The translations under genes were made by a program, and so were the position numbers. Source: Candidatus Cloacimonadota bacterium (GTDB lineage: Bacteria; Cloacimonadota; Cloacimonadia; JGIOTU-2). From it: a stretch of 37,804 nucleotides of DNA. How positions within the stretch are numbered: the first letter of the stretch is position 1; every line of letters starts with the position of its first letter. Shown here in pieces: positions 15,123 through 23,398 of this stretch. The notes under the pieces were generated by a model, which saw only the letters and a list, made by a program, of their open reading frames with translations, had not been told where the DNA came from and ran no database searches. The stretch lies in the NCBI GenBank assembly GCA_018334695.1, contig JAGXLO010000013.1:3075-40878 (forward strand). The letters run 5' to 3'.

Positions 15123-16628
15123 TTAAAATCTTACTACTTTACCATAAATAATTTTATTATTTAAATCTGATTTATAAAAGTAAATGCCGGGTGAAACCTG
15201 TGCTCCCTTCATATCCGAACCAACCCAGGTTACTGAGACTTTAGGACTCTGAGACTGTGTGACCAGAGGGAGTTGTTTAATCAATTGCCCTTTCAAGTTG
15301 AAGATTTTAATTACAGGCTCATTAGTCAAATTCGATTGACCCGAATATGAGAAAGTGGTGGATTTATTAAAAGGATTAGGATAAGTATATAATTCAATTG
15401 GATTTTCCGGAGTGGGTTCGTCAATGGCTACATAAATTGGCTCATTCTGATAAATATCATAGCCATAATTGTTATCCTGTTTTACAAAAAACATAAGTGA
15501 ATCATTAGAATTTCTTAATATTATGAAGGGACAAATATTTGAGGTTTGTGAGTGAATTATTTCTCCGTCCGTCCTATTTCTGATTTCAAGCTCGTTGTCG
15601 CTAAAATACATAACATAGTGAACTTCTGAATTTACCGAAATACAGGTAGATGTATTGGTTTCATCCATAATGCTAATCTGCGAGTCATTTTTATGCCACA
15701 ATATATATGTAAAGGACGGGTTATAATTTATAAAATGCTTTAACATCTTATCTGTATCTTTAATTTCATAATATACAATCATACCATAGTTCTGATAATT
15801 TAAGTCATTGATAGACAATATTTTAAAAATCCAGGGGAAATTGTTCCACTCGGGAGGCTGTGACATGTTTACACTACCGCTAATTGAAAACACCGGTTCC
15901 ACAGTACTAATAGAATCGTCAGATATAAAGGCAATTTTATATGATTTATTTGTATAAGGCCAAGTGCCTACACCACCTGCTGTATATTTTCCCGCAGCGA
16001 TTAAGCTATCATGATTGGAATAATTTATTAAATCACAGCCATAATCTGATATCTCTTCAACAAATTGCAGTATATTGTCGGAAAATGTAAATTTATATGT
16101 GAAGTTTAAATTAACCTCTTCTGCCCCATAATTGAACAATTCGACTCCAATATAGAACATGTTAATATTATCTACATACGATTTTGCAACATCTTTTATT
16201 CCTGTAATAAGTGGTTCCTGAGTATAATAGTTAGTAGAATCAATCAAAGAAAAATTTTCATAATCAAAAATTTTCAGGATCATTTCATTTGAATATTCAA
16301 TATAGGAAACAAGAAGCAGCAATTTTTCATTGCTATTATTTATGGTTGCAAAACTGTACCCTATAATCTCATTCTCGGTATCTGTAGTAAAAGTATTTAA
16401 AGTGTCACCACAAAGTGAGTAGCAAACAACTCGGCAGATTTCGTTTGCATCATAACTTGCTATTATTTCATCATTACCATCCTCATTAAAATCAAATAGC
16501 TGCATACTAATAAGCTCATCAGCCGGATCAATTTTCTGGATACTCGATAAATATTGAAAGTTTACCTCTGCTCCCATGTATTGCATACATAAAATAGATA
16601 GTAACAAGCCAAAAATCGCTCTTTTCAT
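15123..16628 (-). CDS. Exported VCBS-like protein with C-terminal sorting domain
   Basis: 501 residues. The signal peptide MKRAIFGLLLSILCMQYMG is preceded by a strong TAGGAGG ribosome site. The body has at least one FG-GAP/VCBS-type calcium-loop motif (FDFNEDGNDEIIASYD, about residues 45-60) and repeated beta strands, suggesting a propeller-like fold. I do not recognise a specific function. The C-terminus (YPNPFNKSTTFSYSG ... GIYFYKSDLNNKIIYGKVVRF) is the sorting domain shared with 14003-15112. Both sorting domains carry the same unusual loop, LPLVT(E/Q)SQS(S/P)KVSVTW. It is upstream of the C10-like gene and downstream of a small peptide ORF in one operon. Confidence 0.75.
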   Translation of the reverse strand: MKRAIFGLLLSILCMQYMGAEVNFQYLSSIQKIDPADELISMQLFDFNEDGNDEIIASYDANEICRVVCYSLCGDTLNTFTTDTENEIIGYSFATINNSNEKLLLLVSYIEYSNEMILKIFDYENFSLIDSTNYYTQEPLITGIKDVAKSYVDNINMFYIGVELFNYGAEEVNLNFTYKFTFSDNILQFVEEISDYGCDLINYSNHDSLIAAGKYTAGGVGTWPYTNKSYKIAFISDDSISTVEPVFSISGSVNMSQPPEWNNFPWIFKILSINDLNYQNYGMIVYYEIKDTDKMLKHFINYNPSFTYILWHKNDSQISIMDETNTSTCISVNSEVHYVMYFSDNELEIRNRTDGEIIHSQTSNICPFIILRNSNDSLMFFVKQDNNYGYDIYQNEPIYVAIDEPTPENPIELYTYPNPFNKSTTFSYSGQSNLTNEPVIKIFNLKGQLIKQLPLVTQSQSPKVSVTWVGSDMKGAQVSPGIYFYKSDLNNKIIYGKVVRF

Positions 16629-16642
16629 AATTACCTCCTATC

Positions 16643-16789
16643 TTAATTAAAGAAGTTAAACCTATATAAGAAACCATGAACATAGAAATTATTATATTGG
16701 GGTAGAAATATATTTAAAGCTTTGCCAGCAAAATTTACTGTTATACAAATAACAGCTATAGCCGTTGTCAATAATCTATAAACATTCAT
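16643..16789 (-). CDS. Small hydrophobic peptide ORF (48 residues)
   Basis: Starts MNVYRLLTTAIAVICITVNF and continues to 48 residues. It has a charged start and a hydrophobic segment like a signal peptide or membrane anchor. A G-rich run (GGGGGG) sits five bases upstream of the ATG at 16787-16789. A sigma70-type promoter (16817-16845) would start transcription about 20 bases before it. It ends 14 bp before the next gene. It could be a small exported peptide or a leader ORF controlling 15123-16628. No homologue is recognised. Confidence 0.4.
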   Translation of the reverse strand: MNVYRLLTTAIAVICITVNFAGKALNIFLPQYNNFYVHGFLYRFNFFN

Positions 16790-16816
16790 TTTTACCCCCC
16801 AGGAATGTTTTAATTT

Positions 16817-16845
16817 ATTTGATACAAACCAGTGAAATGTGTCAA
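16817..16845 (-). promoter_or_regulatory. Sigma70-type promoter for the 16789-14003 operon
   Basis: On the minus strand TTGACA (16845-16840) is followed after 17 bp by TCAAAT (16822-16817). Transcription would begin near 16810 and read the small ORF, the VCBS-like gene and the C10-like gene. Confidence 0.55.
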
Positions 16846-16881
16846 TTATTTCATAAATCTAATTCAATAAAAATACTGTAA

Positions 16882-16922
16882 CAAAAACTAAACCCCTACC
16901 TTATTTGGATAAAGCAGGGGTT
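16882..16922 (-). terminator. Terminator of the barrel-protein gene
   Basis: Arms 16891-16904 and 16909-16922 (AACCCCT...AGGGGTT ends, two internal mismatches) form a 14-bp stem. On the minus strand it is followed by TAGTTTTTG. It lies about 30 bp after the stop of the gene ending at 16950. Confidence 0.65.
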
Positions 16923-16949
16923 AGGGCATTAAAAATATTAATCTTCTAT

Positions 16950-17693
16950 TTATTTAATATCAAAAAGATAGCAAGCTTTGATCTGAATATCCGGAGCACC
17001 ATCATCCATACCAATACCTATACCGGAGCGAATTCTGCCCATTTCTTTGAGCTGGTAATCCACGCCAAAGCTCAACATGGCATATTCAACCTCGGTTTGC
17101 AGATTAAATTCACCCACAGCACTGATTTGATTATTAATTATCATAGTACCGCCAAATCCCAGCATCAAAGAGGTCTCACGATCTTTCCCTGCTTCGATAA
17201 AGTTAATTCCCAGTACACCGTTCATAGTTGCTTTGGGAGACAAGGGATGTCTGATACCACCAAACATACCAAAATTAGTATTTCCGCCGCCTACATCTTC
17301 ACTACCAATGGGAAGAGTAATTTTTCCACCAGCTGCTACACGCGATTTCTCCAGCATCCAGGTGTATTTTCCCTGAACAAGCAAGTCAGATATGCCTGAT
17401 TCACCGTCACCGTTATCTGGACTAAGGCTGATGAAACTGATTTCACTGCCCAACTGTATTTTGGGGCTAAGCAGCAAACCACCTCTGGCTCCCAGCTCAA
17501 AACTGCTTACAAAATCGTAATCGGCAAAGCTAATATCTCCAATGACATAAGGTTTTTCGATCTCTACTGGACTTTCAAAAAAAGCCTGGAATAAGGGAAT
17601 ACTACTCATTTGAGGGGATGAAGTTTCCTGAGCAAAAGAAAAAGTACAAAAAATCAGCGACATAACAAATAAAGCAATTAATTTCTTGATCAT
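16950..17693 (-). CDS. Outer-membrane beta-barrel-like protein
   Basis: 247 residues from the ATG at 17691-17693, which has GGAG about six bases upstream. An in-frame ATG four codons earlier lacks such a site. Signal peptide MIKKLIALFVMSLIFCTFSF is followed by FAQ. The mature protein is a succession of amphipathic, glycine-rich strands with alternating hydrophobic residues and ends on a beta strand (IQIKACYLFDIK). This is the pattern of a porin-like or OmpA-like barrel. The substrate is unknown. It appears to be a single-gene unit with its own terminator. Confidence 0.65.
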   Translation of the reverse strand: MIKKLIALFVMSLIFCTFSFAQETSSPQMSSIPLFQAFFESPVEIEKPYVIGDISFADYDFVSSFELGARGGLLLSPKIQLGSEISFISLSPDNGDGESGISDLLVQGKYTWMLEKSRVAAGGKITLPIGSEDVGGGNTNFGMFGGIRHPLSPKATMNGVLGINFIEAGKDRETSLMLGFGGTMIINNQISAVGEFNLQTEVEYAMLSFGVDYQLKEMGRIRSGIGIGMDDGAPDIQIKACYLFDIK

Positions 17694-17785
17694 ATTTTTC
17701 TCCATTATTATAATTAATTACTTCTAATTTCTAATTAACAAAAACCTGTCAATTTATTTTTTCTTAGTTAAGAATGAATAGACTA

Positions 17786-18316
17786 TTACAAAAACTTTAC
17801 CTCGCCGTTTTGCAAATGATAGATTGCTCCTAAAAGCTCCACTTTGCCTTTTGATATTGCCTTACGAATAACATCGCTTCTATGAGGAAGCTGCTTTAAC
17901 TGATGTAATAAATTGGCTTGAACATGGTTACTTTCATCCAAACTAAAACTTTTACGAATCTCTTTTATTAATAAATTTTGAGAATTCGCATTTTTTTCTG
18001 CGGCTTTAACTGCTCCGCATTGAGTATGTCCCAGTATAATAAGTTTTTGGATCGGTAGATTCTCTACTGCATATTCCAGACTGGTAATAACAGTTTTATC
18101 AACAGCAATATTCCCGGCAACTCTAACCACGAATAAATCTCCAATATCAGCTCCAAATATAAACTCCGGGACCACTCGTGAATCAGCACAAGCCAGGATG
18201 GCTATACGAGAATGTTGCCCTTTTAAATGTTGAGCAAAATCTTTTCTATATTTTTTTTGGTAATTTTTGTTTTTTGAAACTAACTTTTTGCGGATTTCTT
18301 CCTTATCTTCATTCAT
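17786..18316 (-). CDS. Beta-class carbonic anhydrase
   Basis: 176 residues, on the short side for the family. It converts CO2 and water to bicarbonate in the cytoplasm. The zinc site is complete: Cys43 with the Asp45-Arg47 dyad in ACADSR, and His97 with Cys100 in LGHTQCGAVKAA. VVRVAGNI (63-70) is the family strand next to the active site. The C-terminal part (LLGAIYHLQNGEVKF) is also conserved. There is no signal peptide. It lies between the barrel gene and the GGDEF gene on the same strand, with about 80-bp gaps, so it is probably separately transcribed. Confidence 0.92.
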   Translation of the reverse strand: MNEDKEEIRKKLVSKNKNYQKKYRKDFAQHLKGQHSRIAILACADSRVVPEFIFGADIGDLFVVRVAGNIAVDKTVITSLEYAVENLPIQKLIILGHTQCGAVKAAEKNANSQNLLIKEIRKSFSLDESNHVQANLLHQLKQLPHRSDVIRKAISKGKVELLGAIYHLQNGEVKFL

Positions 18317-18392
18317 ATAATTTTTTCCTTGTTTTCTATAAAATTGAGAAGAAGAATTTGATTAGAGAATTCTATGTCAATCAATTCAATTT

Positions 18393-20147
18393 TTATTTAC
18401 AACTGATATTATTTCTACCACTTTTTTTTGCTTTATAAAGGGCTTTATCAGCGCATGTTATCAATTTTTGGGAATTAGTATTCAAGGAGGGTGATAAAGC
18501 ACAACCTCCTACTGTTATTGTAACTGAATCGGAAACAGGGGAGTTCTTATGTTCAATTTCAAGGTTCTCTATCCTCTCTCTGCATTTTTCAGCAAGATGT
18601 AGTACGCCGTTTTTATCGGTATCTGGTAAGATGGCTGCAAATTCATCTCCACCATAACGAACAAATAAATCACCGGGACGCTGAAAAATCTGTTTTGCTG
18701 AATTAGCAATTTTTTTTAGCAATTTATCACCTTGCAGATGTCCAAAAGAATCATTATATAATTTGAAATGATCTATATCAAAAATTAGCAGAGCAATGTA
18801 TTTTTTTTCTCTTAATGCTCTTTGCCATTCTTGCTCAAGTTTAGTATTAAATCTACGTCGATTAGGAACTTGTGTTAACTCGTCTGTAATTGAAATTTTT
18901 TTTAGTTTTTGACTTAATTTTTGGTATTTTTGTTCACTTTTCTTAAGTTTATTTTGAGCTTCATTTTTGCTCTTGATCTGTTTCTTTAACTCAATATTTT
19001 TCAGGCGGTAGATTTCAAGCTCTTTTTGCTTTTTTACTGTATCATATTTTGCTTGCATTTCAGCAATCTTTTTACTTTTCTTTTCATTCAAAATTTCTTC
19101 TTTGAGAGAATTATATTTTTTGAATGATTGCAGGGCTTTTTCGAAATCTTTCTTAGACTCCCAAATTTTGGAGAGAACCGAATAAACTTTGATTTGGATC
19201 TCTTTTGCTCCAATCTCTTGGGCAATACTCAGACTCTTATGAAGACATTTCAGTCCTCTCTCCTGATTTTCGTTTTCATAGAAGAGAATACCCAGCCATT
19301 GGGTACAAAAGGCTATTCCCCGTTTGTCAGAAATTTTGTCAAAAATATTCTTTGCTTTTCTGTAAAATTCTATTGCCTTTTTGTTATCATTATTTTTTTT
19401 ATAAATTCTCCCCAGACTGGTATAAGAAAATGCTATTGTTCGTTTATTATCTGCTTTTTTTTTAATTTCTAACGCTTTTTTATGATATTCCAGCGCTTTA
19501 TCAAGTTTGTTTTGGAAGTAGTAAACATTTCCAATGTTAGTATATGAAACGGCATTATCTCTCTGAGATTTACCTTTAGGACGAATTTTAATAGATTTAA
19601 AATGATATTCGAGAGATTTATCATAATTGCTTATTTTACTATAAATTGTGCCTATATTATTATACGACCATGATATATGTTTTCTTAGCTCTGAATTAGA
19701 GATTTCATCTTTTAAGTAACTTTCATCTTGTTTGCGTTTTTCAAATATTTCTTCCCAGGTATGTAAAGCTCTAAAATAGCTTTTCAAAGCAGCATCATAA
19801 TTAGCAGTCATTCGATTTGTACTACCGATATTGCTTTCAACTCTGGTCTTATCTATTATCATATCCAAACTTTCATAAATTTGTCTGGCTTTGGTATAAT
19901 ATTGCATAGCTTTATTGAATTTACTTTTTCTGTGGAAAGAAATTCCTATGAGGTTATAACTTTTTGCCTGGAGATATTTAGCATTTATTTTTTTTGCGAG
20001 TTCAAGTGCTTGTTTTGCATACTGTTCGCATTTCTCTGGATCTTTATCTTTGTATTTTGAAGCCAGTTCATTTAATAATTCTACTTTTTCTTTACCGGCT
20101 GCTGCTTTTATCTTTTTATTTAAATCTGTGATGTTTTTTGCTTTCAT
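18393..20147 (-). CDS. TPR-repeat diguanylate cyclase (GGDEF)
   Basis: 584 residues, no signal peptide or membrane segment, so a soluble c-di-GMP-forming enzyme. Residues ~15-355 contain a ladder of TPR motifs (for example VSYTNIGNVYYFQNKLDKAL and FSYTSLGRIYKKNNDNKKAI). A coiled coil (~355-410) links them to a GGDEF domain (~415-584). GGDEF itself is at 499-503, and the product-inhibition I-site R-x-x-D (RPGD) is at 490-493 with the standard five-residue spacing. The cyclase therefore looks active and feedback-inhibited. Several hydrophobic TPR-GGDEF proteins sense proteins or peptides through the TPRs; the ligand here is unknown. Confidence 0.92.
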   Translation of the reverse strand: MKAKNITDLNKKIKAAAGKEKVELLNELASKYKDKDPEKCEQYAKQALELAKKINAKYLQAKSYNLIGISFHRKSKFNKAMQYYTKARQIYESLDMIIDKTRVESNIGSTNRMTANYDAALKSYFRALHTWEEIFEKRKQDESYLKDEISNSELRKHISWSYNNIGTIYSKISNYDKSLEYHFKSIKIRPKGKSQRDNAVSYTNIGNVYYFQNKLDKALEYHKKALEIKKKADNKRTIAFSYTSLGRIYKKNNDNKKAIEFYRKAKNIFDKISDKRGIAFCTQWLGILFYENENQERGLKCLHKSLSIAQEIGAKEIQIKVYSVLSKIWESKKDFEKALQSFKKYNSLKEEILNEKKSKKIAEMQAKYDTVKKQKELEIYRLKNIELKKQIKSKNEAQNKLKKSEQKYQKLSQKLKKISITDELTQVPNRRRFNTKLEQEWQRALREKKYIALLIFDIDHFKLYNDSFGHLQGDKLLKKIANSAKQIFQRPGDLFVRYGGDEFAAILPDTDKNGVLHLAEKCRERIENLEIEHKNSPVSDSVTITVGGCALSPSLNTNSQKLITCADKALYKAKKSGRNNISCK

Positions 20148-20345
20148 AAAGTCTCATTTCTTGTATAAATTATCTCTTGTTTAATGCTTTTAAATTGTGC
20201 AAATGCTCTAAGGTTTTAGAATAATTTATATTTTAAAATTCCAGCCTATTTTAGTCAACAATTTAACAAACTTATTAATATTTTCGACAAACTTTTAATA
20301 AAATTAAAATTGTTTATGCTTTTTTCTATAATGGGAAAATATATC

Positions 20346-21254
20346 TTATGGTTCTGCGAGATAAATGTAATCGTATTTTTCGGGCTTAAGTCCCCAAATA
20401 GATGAATTTTTCGAAAAAGTTATGCAATAAAAATGCTCCTGCAATAATATATCGCCTTCAAACTCACCAACTTTATTATAAACTTTATAATTGCTATAAG
20501 TAGTATCTGTGATGGAATAACCAATATAAAAATTACTCCCGTCTGTCTCCAGGGGTTTGTTAAAATTCTTATTGTTAATTTCTTTAATTTTTGTTAATTG
20601 ACCATCTGAAAAACGATAAAACACCAGCTTCTTTTGATGAATGTAGAAAAGACATATATTTTTTCCTGCAATTTTGATAGAACAAACAGAATTTAATAGA
20701 TTTTCCCTCGTGTCAAACTTATCTAATTTGGTAGCGATAAAATTTGACTTTACCTCTCCTGCTGCATTAAATAAAGCCAAATTCTTCTTGATTCCCGGTC
20801 TTGTAATAAAGATGTTTTCATTATTCATAATTGCAATACCCCACATTCCGCCCTCAGCCATAAATTCTGTATGATATGAAATCTGCTGTGTGACCGGATG
20901 CAATTTACATATAATTACCTTACCTCTTGAGGTATCTCCCACATAGATATATTCGTTATAGATTTCCATAGAAAAAGGATTGATAAATTCTCCCGGACCA
21001 TTTCCCTTTTTGCCACAAAATGATAATAATTTACCAGTCTCAGATATTAACTCGACTCTTCTTTCATTCCAATTCAGTCCAATAAACCCATTTTCAATTT
21101 TTTCAAATCTTATAAATGATGTCGGAGTTCCAAAATGTATACTATCCGTAATTGTATATTGAATTACCTCTTGTTCTTTCTGCTCCATACATGAAATTAG
21201 AATTATCGCAAGAAAAAGTATTGATACTAAAATACCGACTCTATTTTTTCCCAT
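20346..21254 (-). CDS. Lipoprotein with six-bladed beta-propeller
   Basis: 302 residues from the ATG at 21252-21254, which follows GAAGGT. The longer frame from 21296 lacks a ribosome site and would bury the signal. MGKNRVGILVSILFLAIILISC is a lipoprotein signal with lipobox LISC. The body has NHL-type propeller strands, clearest in GKKGNGPGEFINPFSMEI (about 75-95), which is the hallmark of the 6-bladed propeller family common in Bacteroidota. Likely a periplasmic or surface binding protein; the partner is unknown. Divergent from cfa. Confidence 0.75.
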   Translation of the reverse strand: MGKNRVGILVSILFLAIILISCMEQKEQEVIQYTITDSIHFGTPTSFIRFEKIENGFIGLNWNERRVELISETGKLLSFCGKKGNGPGEFINPFSMEIYNEYIYVGDTSRGKVIICKLHPVTQQISYHTEFMAEGGMWGIAIMNNENIFITRPGIKKNLALFNAAGEVKSNFIATKLDKFDTRENLLNSVCSIKIAGKNICLFYIHQKKLVFYRFSDGQLTKIKEINNKNFNKPLETDGSNFYIGYSITDTTYSNYKVYNKVGEFEGDILLQEHFYCITFSKNSSIWGLKPEKYDYIYLAEP

Positions 21255-21303
21255 TTTACCTTCTTTTGTAAATTTTTTATTCAACATTAATTGCACAACT
21301 ATT

Positions 21304-21332
21304 TATTTAATTAATTTAATATTTTTTGTCAA
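21304..21332 (-). promoter_or_regulatory. Sigma70-type promoter for the propeller lipoprotein
   Basis: On the minus strand TTGACA (21332-21327), a 17-bp spacer, then TAAATA (21309-21304). On the plus strand of the same divergent region a perfect TATAAT lies at 21362-21367, just after a TTGACA at 21356-21361; it probably contributes to cfa transcription. Confidence 0.6.
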
Positions 21333-21459
21333 CAAAATAATCTTATTTGGAAAATTTGACATATAATCAAAATTATATCATTTATAAAAAATATGGATAA
21401 AAAATATAAGAATATTTTGGGAAACTTTGGGATATGATTTTTTTTTAAGGAGGATTAAT

Positions 21460-22566
21460 ATGATACAGGATACAGTTGTGAAAATTTTACAAAAAGCTGA
21501 TGTAAAAATAAATGGTAACAGAAATTGGGATATTCAGGTAAACAACGATAAACTTTATGCCAGGCTTATGTCCGGCGGTTCCCTGGCTCTGGGAGAATCT
21601 TACATGGATGGCTGGTGGGATTGCCGTGCTATGGACAAGATGATATATAGAGTTCTGAGGGCAAACCTGGATAAAGAGGTGAGAAGTAAAACGGCAATTT
21701 GGAATTATATAAAAGCAAAATTCATCAATGAGCAGCGCGAATCCAAAGCTTATGAAATTGGAGAAAGACATTATGATATTGGTAACGATCTTTATAAAGT
21801 TATGCTTGACAAAGGGATGAATTACAGTTGCGGTTACTGGAAAGAAGCCCAAAATCTGGATGAAGCTCAGGAAGATAAACTAGACCTTATCTGCAGAAAA
21901 TTAAAACTGGAGCCGGGTATGGAAGTTCTGGATATTGGCTGCGGCTGGGGTGGATTTGCCAATTATGCAGCAGAAAATTATGGCGTAAAGGTAACAGGGG
22001 TAACCGTATCTAAAGAACAGGTAAAACTCGCCCGGGAAATATGTACGAAAGACAAAATCGAGATCAAGCTCCAGGATTATCGTAAGGTGGAAAAAAAATT
22101 CGATAGAATTGTTTCCATCGGCATGATAGAACATGTGGGATATAAAAACTATAAGACATTTATGAAGGTAGCTAATAGATGCTTACATGACAAGGGAATC
22201 TTCCTCCTGCATACGATAGGAGGAAACACTTCCGTGAAAACCGGTGAACCATGGACGAGTAAATATATCTTTCCCAACTCTATGCTTCCATCTGCCAAAC
22301 AACTGACTACAGCCTGGGAAGGATTATTTCAGCTGGAAGACTGGCACAATTTTGGCAAATATTACGACCCGACCCTGATGGCGTGGCATAAAAATTTTAA
22401 CGCCAATTGGGATAAGATAAAAGACAACTATGACGAACGTTTTCGTCGTATGTGGAACTATTATTTGCTGAGTTCTGCCGGATCTTTCCGCGCTCGTAAG
22501 AATCAGTTATGGCAGATAGTCTTTACCAAAATTGATTCAGAAATGCAATATCAACGTGTTATCTGA
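21460..22566 (+). CDS. cfa: Cyclopropane-fatty-acyl-phospholipid synthase
   Basis: 368 residues from the ATG at 21460, which has a strong AAGGAGG site eight bases upstream. The frame can be extended to 21427 without a ribosome site. The enzyme adds a methylene group from S-adenosylmethionine to unsaturated lipid acyl chains at the membrane. It carries the N-terminal lipid-binding domain (~1-80) and the SAM-binding fold (VLDIGCGWGGFANYAAENYG, about 145-170). IGMIEHVG and the C-terminal FRARKNQLWQIVFTK segment are characteristic. It ends tail-to-tail with the M23 peptidase gene, overlapping by 8 bp. Its last ~88 codons recur as a decayed copy at 24723-24994. Confidence 0.95.
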   Translation: MIQDTVVKILQKADVKINGNRNWDIQVNNDKLYARLMSGGSLALGESYMDGWWDCRAMDKMIYRVLRANLDKEVRSKTAIWNYIKAKFINEQRESKAYEIGERHYDIGNDLYKVMLDKGMNYSCGYWKEAQNLDEAQEDKLDLICRKLKLEPGMEVLDIGCGWGGFANYAAENYGVKVTGVTVSKEQVKLAREICTKDKIEIKLQDYRKVEKKFDRIVSIGMIEHVGYKNYKTFMKVANRCLHDKGIFLLHTIGGNTSVKTGEPWTSKYIFPNSMLPSAKQLTTAWEGLFQLEDWHNFGKYYDPTLMAWHKNFNANWDKIKDNYDERFRRMWNYYLLSSAGSFRARKNQLWQIVFTKIDSEMQYQRVI

Positions 22567-22625
22567 CAACACTGAATTTTTCTACAGGCGAATCTTCTTG
22601 ATCTAATTTATAGTATCTACACTCC
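22300..22625. repeat. Duplicated block, copy 1 (cfa tail and convergent gene end)
   Basis: Matches 24728-25052 over essentially its whole length. The stretch around the cfa stop codon (about 22540-22580 versus 24968-25008) is almost identical. Upstream codons differ mainly at third positions. The block ends about 60 bp inside the convergent gene. Confidence 0.85.
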
Positions 22626-23398
22626 CATGTGCCCATAAAATTTTCATAATCCACATAAACATTTTCAATCTGCCCGCTTAGGTAACCATCTATAGGAATG
22701 TAATCATCATCAGGTGGAGAATAACCAATATCTATGGATGCAAAAGAACGTTTATTATCATTTGTACCAGTGAAAGTTACCGAAATGCTATCAACTGGTA
22801 ATCTTTGACTATTTACAACAATTTGAAATTCAAAGTCATCATTATTTGATTCTGTATAGCTTAATTCCACATTCCCACTAGTACAATTCATATATTTTAA
22901 GGGGTGTCTTTTATAGCCATTTTCCCAATCATCACCATCTTCCCATCGCTCAAAATGAAGATGATAACTAGTTGAGTTCCCCGTTAAGCCGGTTACAGCA
23001 ATTTCATCTCCTGCGTCAACTTGATCATTAACATTAACATAAAACGAATTCGGTTTTAAATGACAATATCTTGTAAAATCTGTTCCATTATTATCTTTAA
23101 TAACAATAAATTTTCCATATTCATTATGTGTTCCAATTTCATCTACCGTACCAGAATGAGCTGCATAAATATCATCATTTATATCTGTGTCAATATCAAT
23201 TCCATCATGAAAACGATATGCATATTCCTCTGCATCATCCCAATCGTTCGGACCAAATTCAGAAGTGAACTGTCCATGAATGTTTTGAATTTCTCTTCCA
23301 TCAACAGGCCATGTCCAATAAGCAAAACAAATATTAGAGAAACCAAAAACAAACATTAAAGTAAAAAAACTGATAATTACTTTATGTATAGATTTCAT
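22559..23398 (-). CDS. Exported M23 (lysostaphin-like) zinc metallopeptidase with chimeric C-terminus
   Basis: 279 residues with a signal peptide (to about 26). The peptidase domain (~55-165) retains all expected ligands: His64 and Asp68 in HDGIDID, His113 in YCHL, and His146-x-His148 in YHLHFE. It should cleave peptide crosslinks in peptidoglycan or similar peptides. A beta-rich domain follows (~175-255). The last ~20 residues, CRYYKLDQEDSPVEKFSVVR, match the end of the sorting domain of the C45-like protein at 24987-26504. The rest of a sorting domain is absent. The DNA shows that this tail lies inside the duplicated block. The start overlaps the stop of 23395-24627 (ATGA). Confidence 0.88.
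   Translation of the reverse strand: MKSIHKVIISFFTLMFVFGFSNICFAYWTWPVDGREIQNIHGQFTSEFGPNDWDDAEEYAYRFHDGIDIDTDINDDIYAAHSGTVDEIGTHNEYGKFIVIKDNNGTDFTRYCHLKPNSFYVNVNDQVDAGDEIAVTGLTGNSTSYHLHFERWEDGDDWENGYKRHPLKYMNCTSGNVELSYTESNNDDFEFQIVVNSQRLPVDSISVTFTGTNDNKRSFASIDIGYSPPDDDYIPIDGYLSGQIENVYVDYENFMGTWECRYYKLDQEDSPVEKFSVVR

Noticed and set aside
17786-18316. A functional link between carbonic anhydrase and the SulP transporter
   Set aside because: They are more than 13 kb apart on opposite strands. Bicarbonate transport by SulP is possible, but the sequence gives no support for a link.
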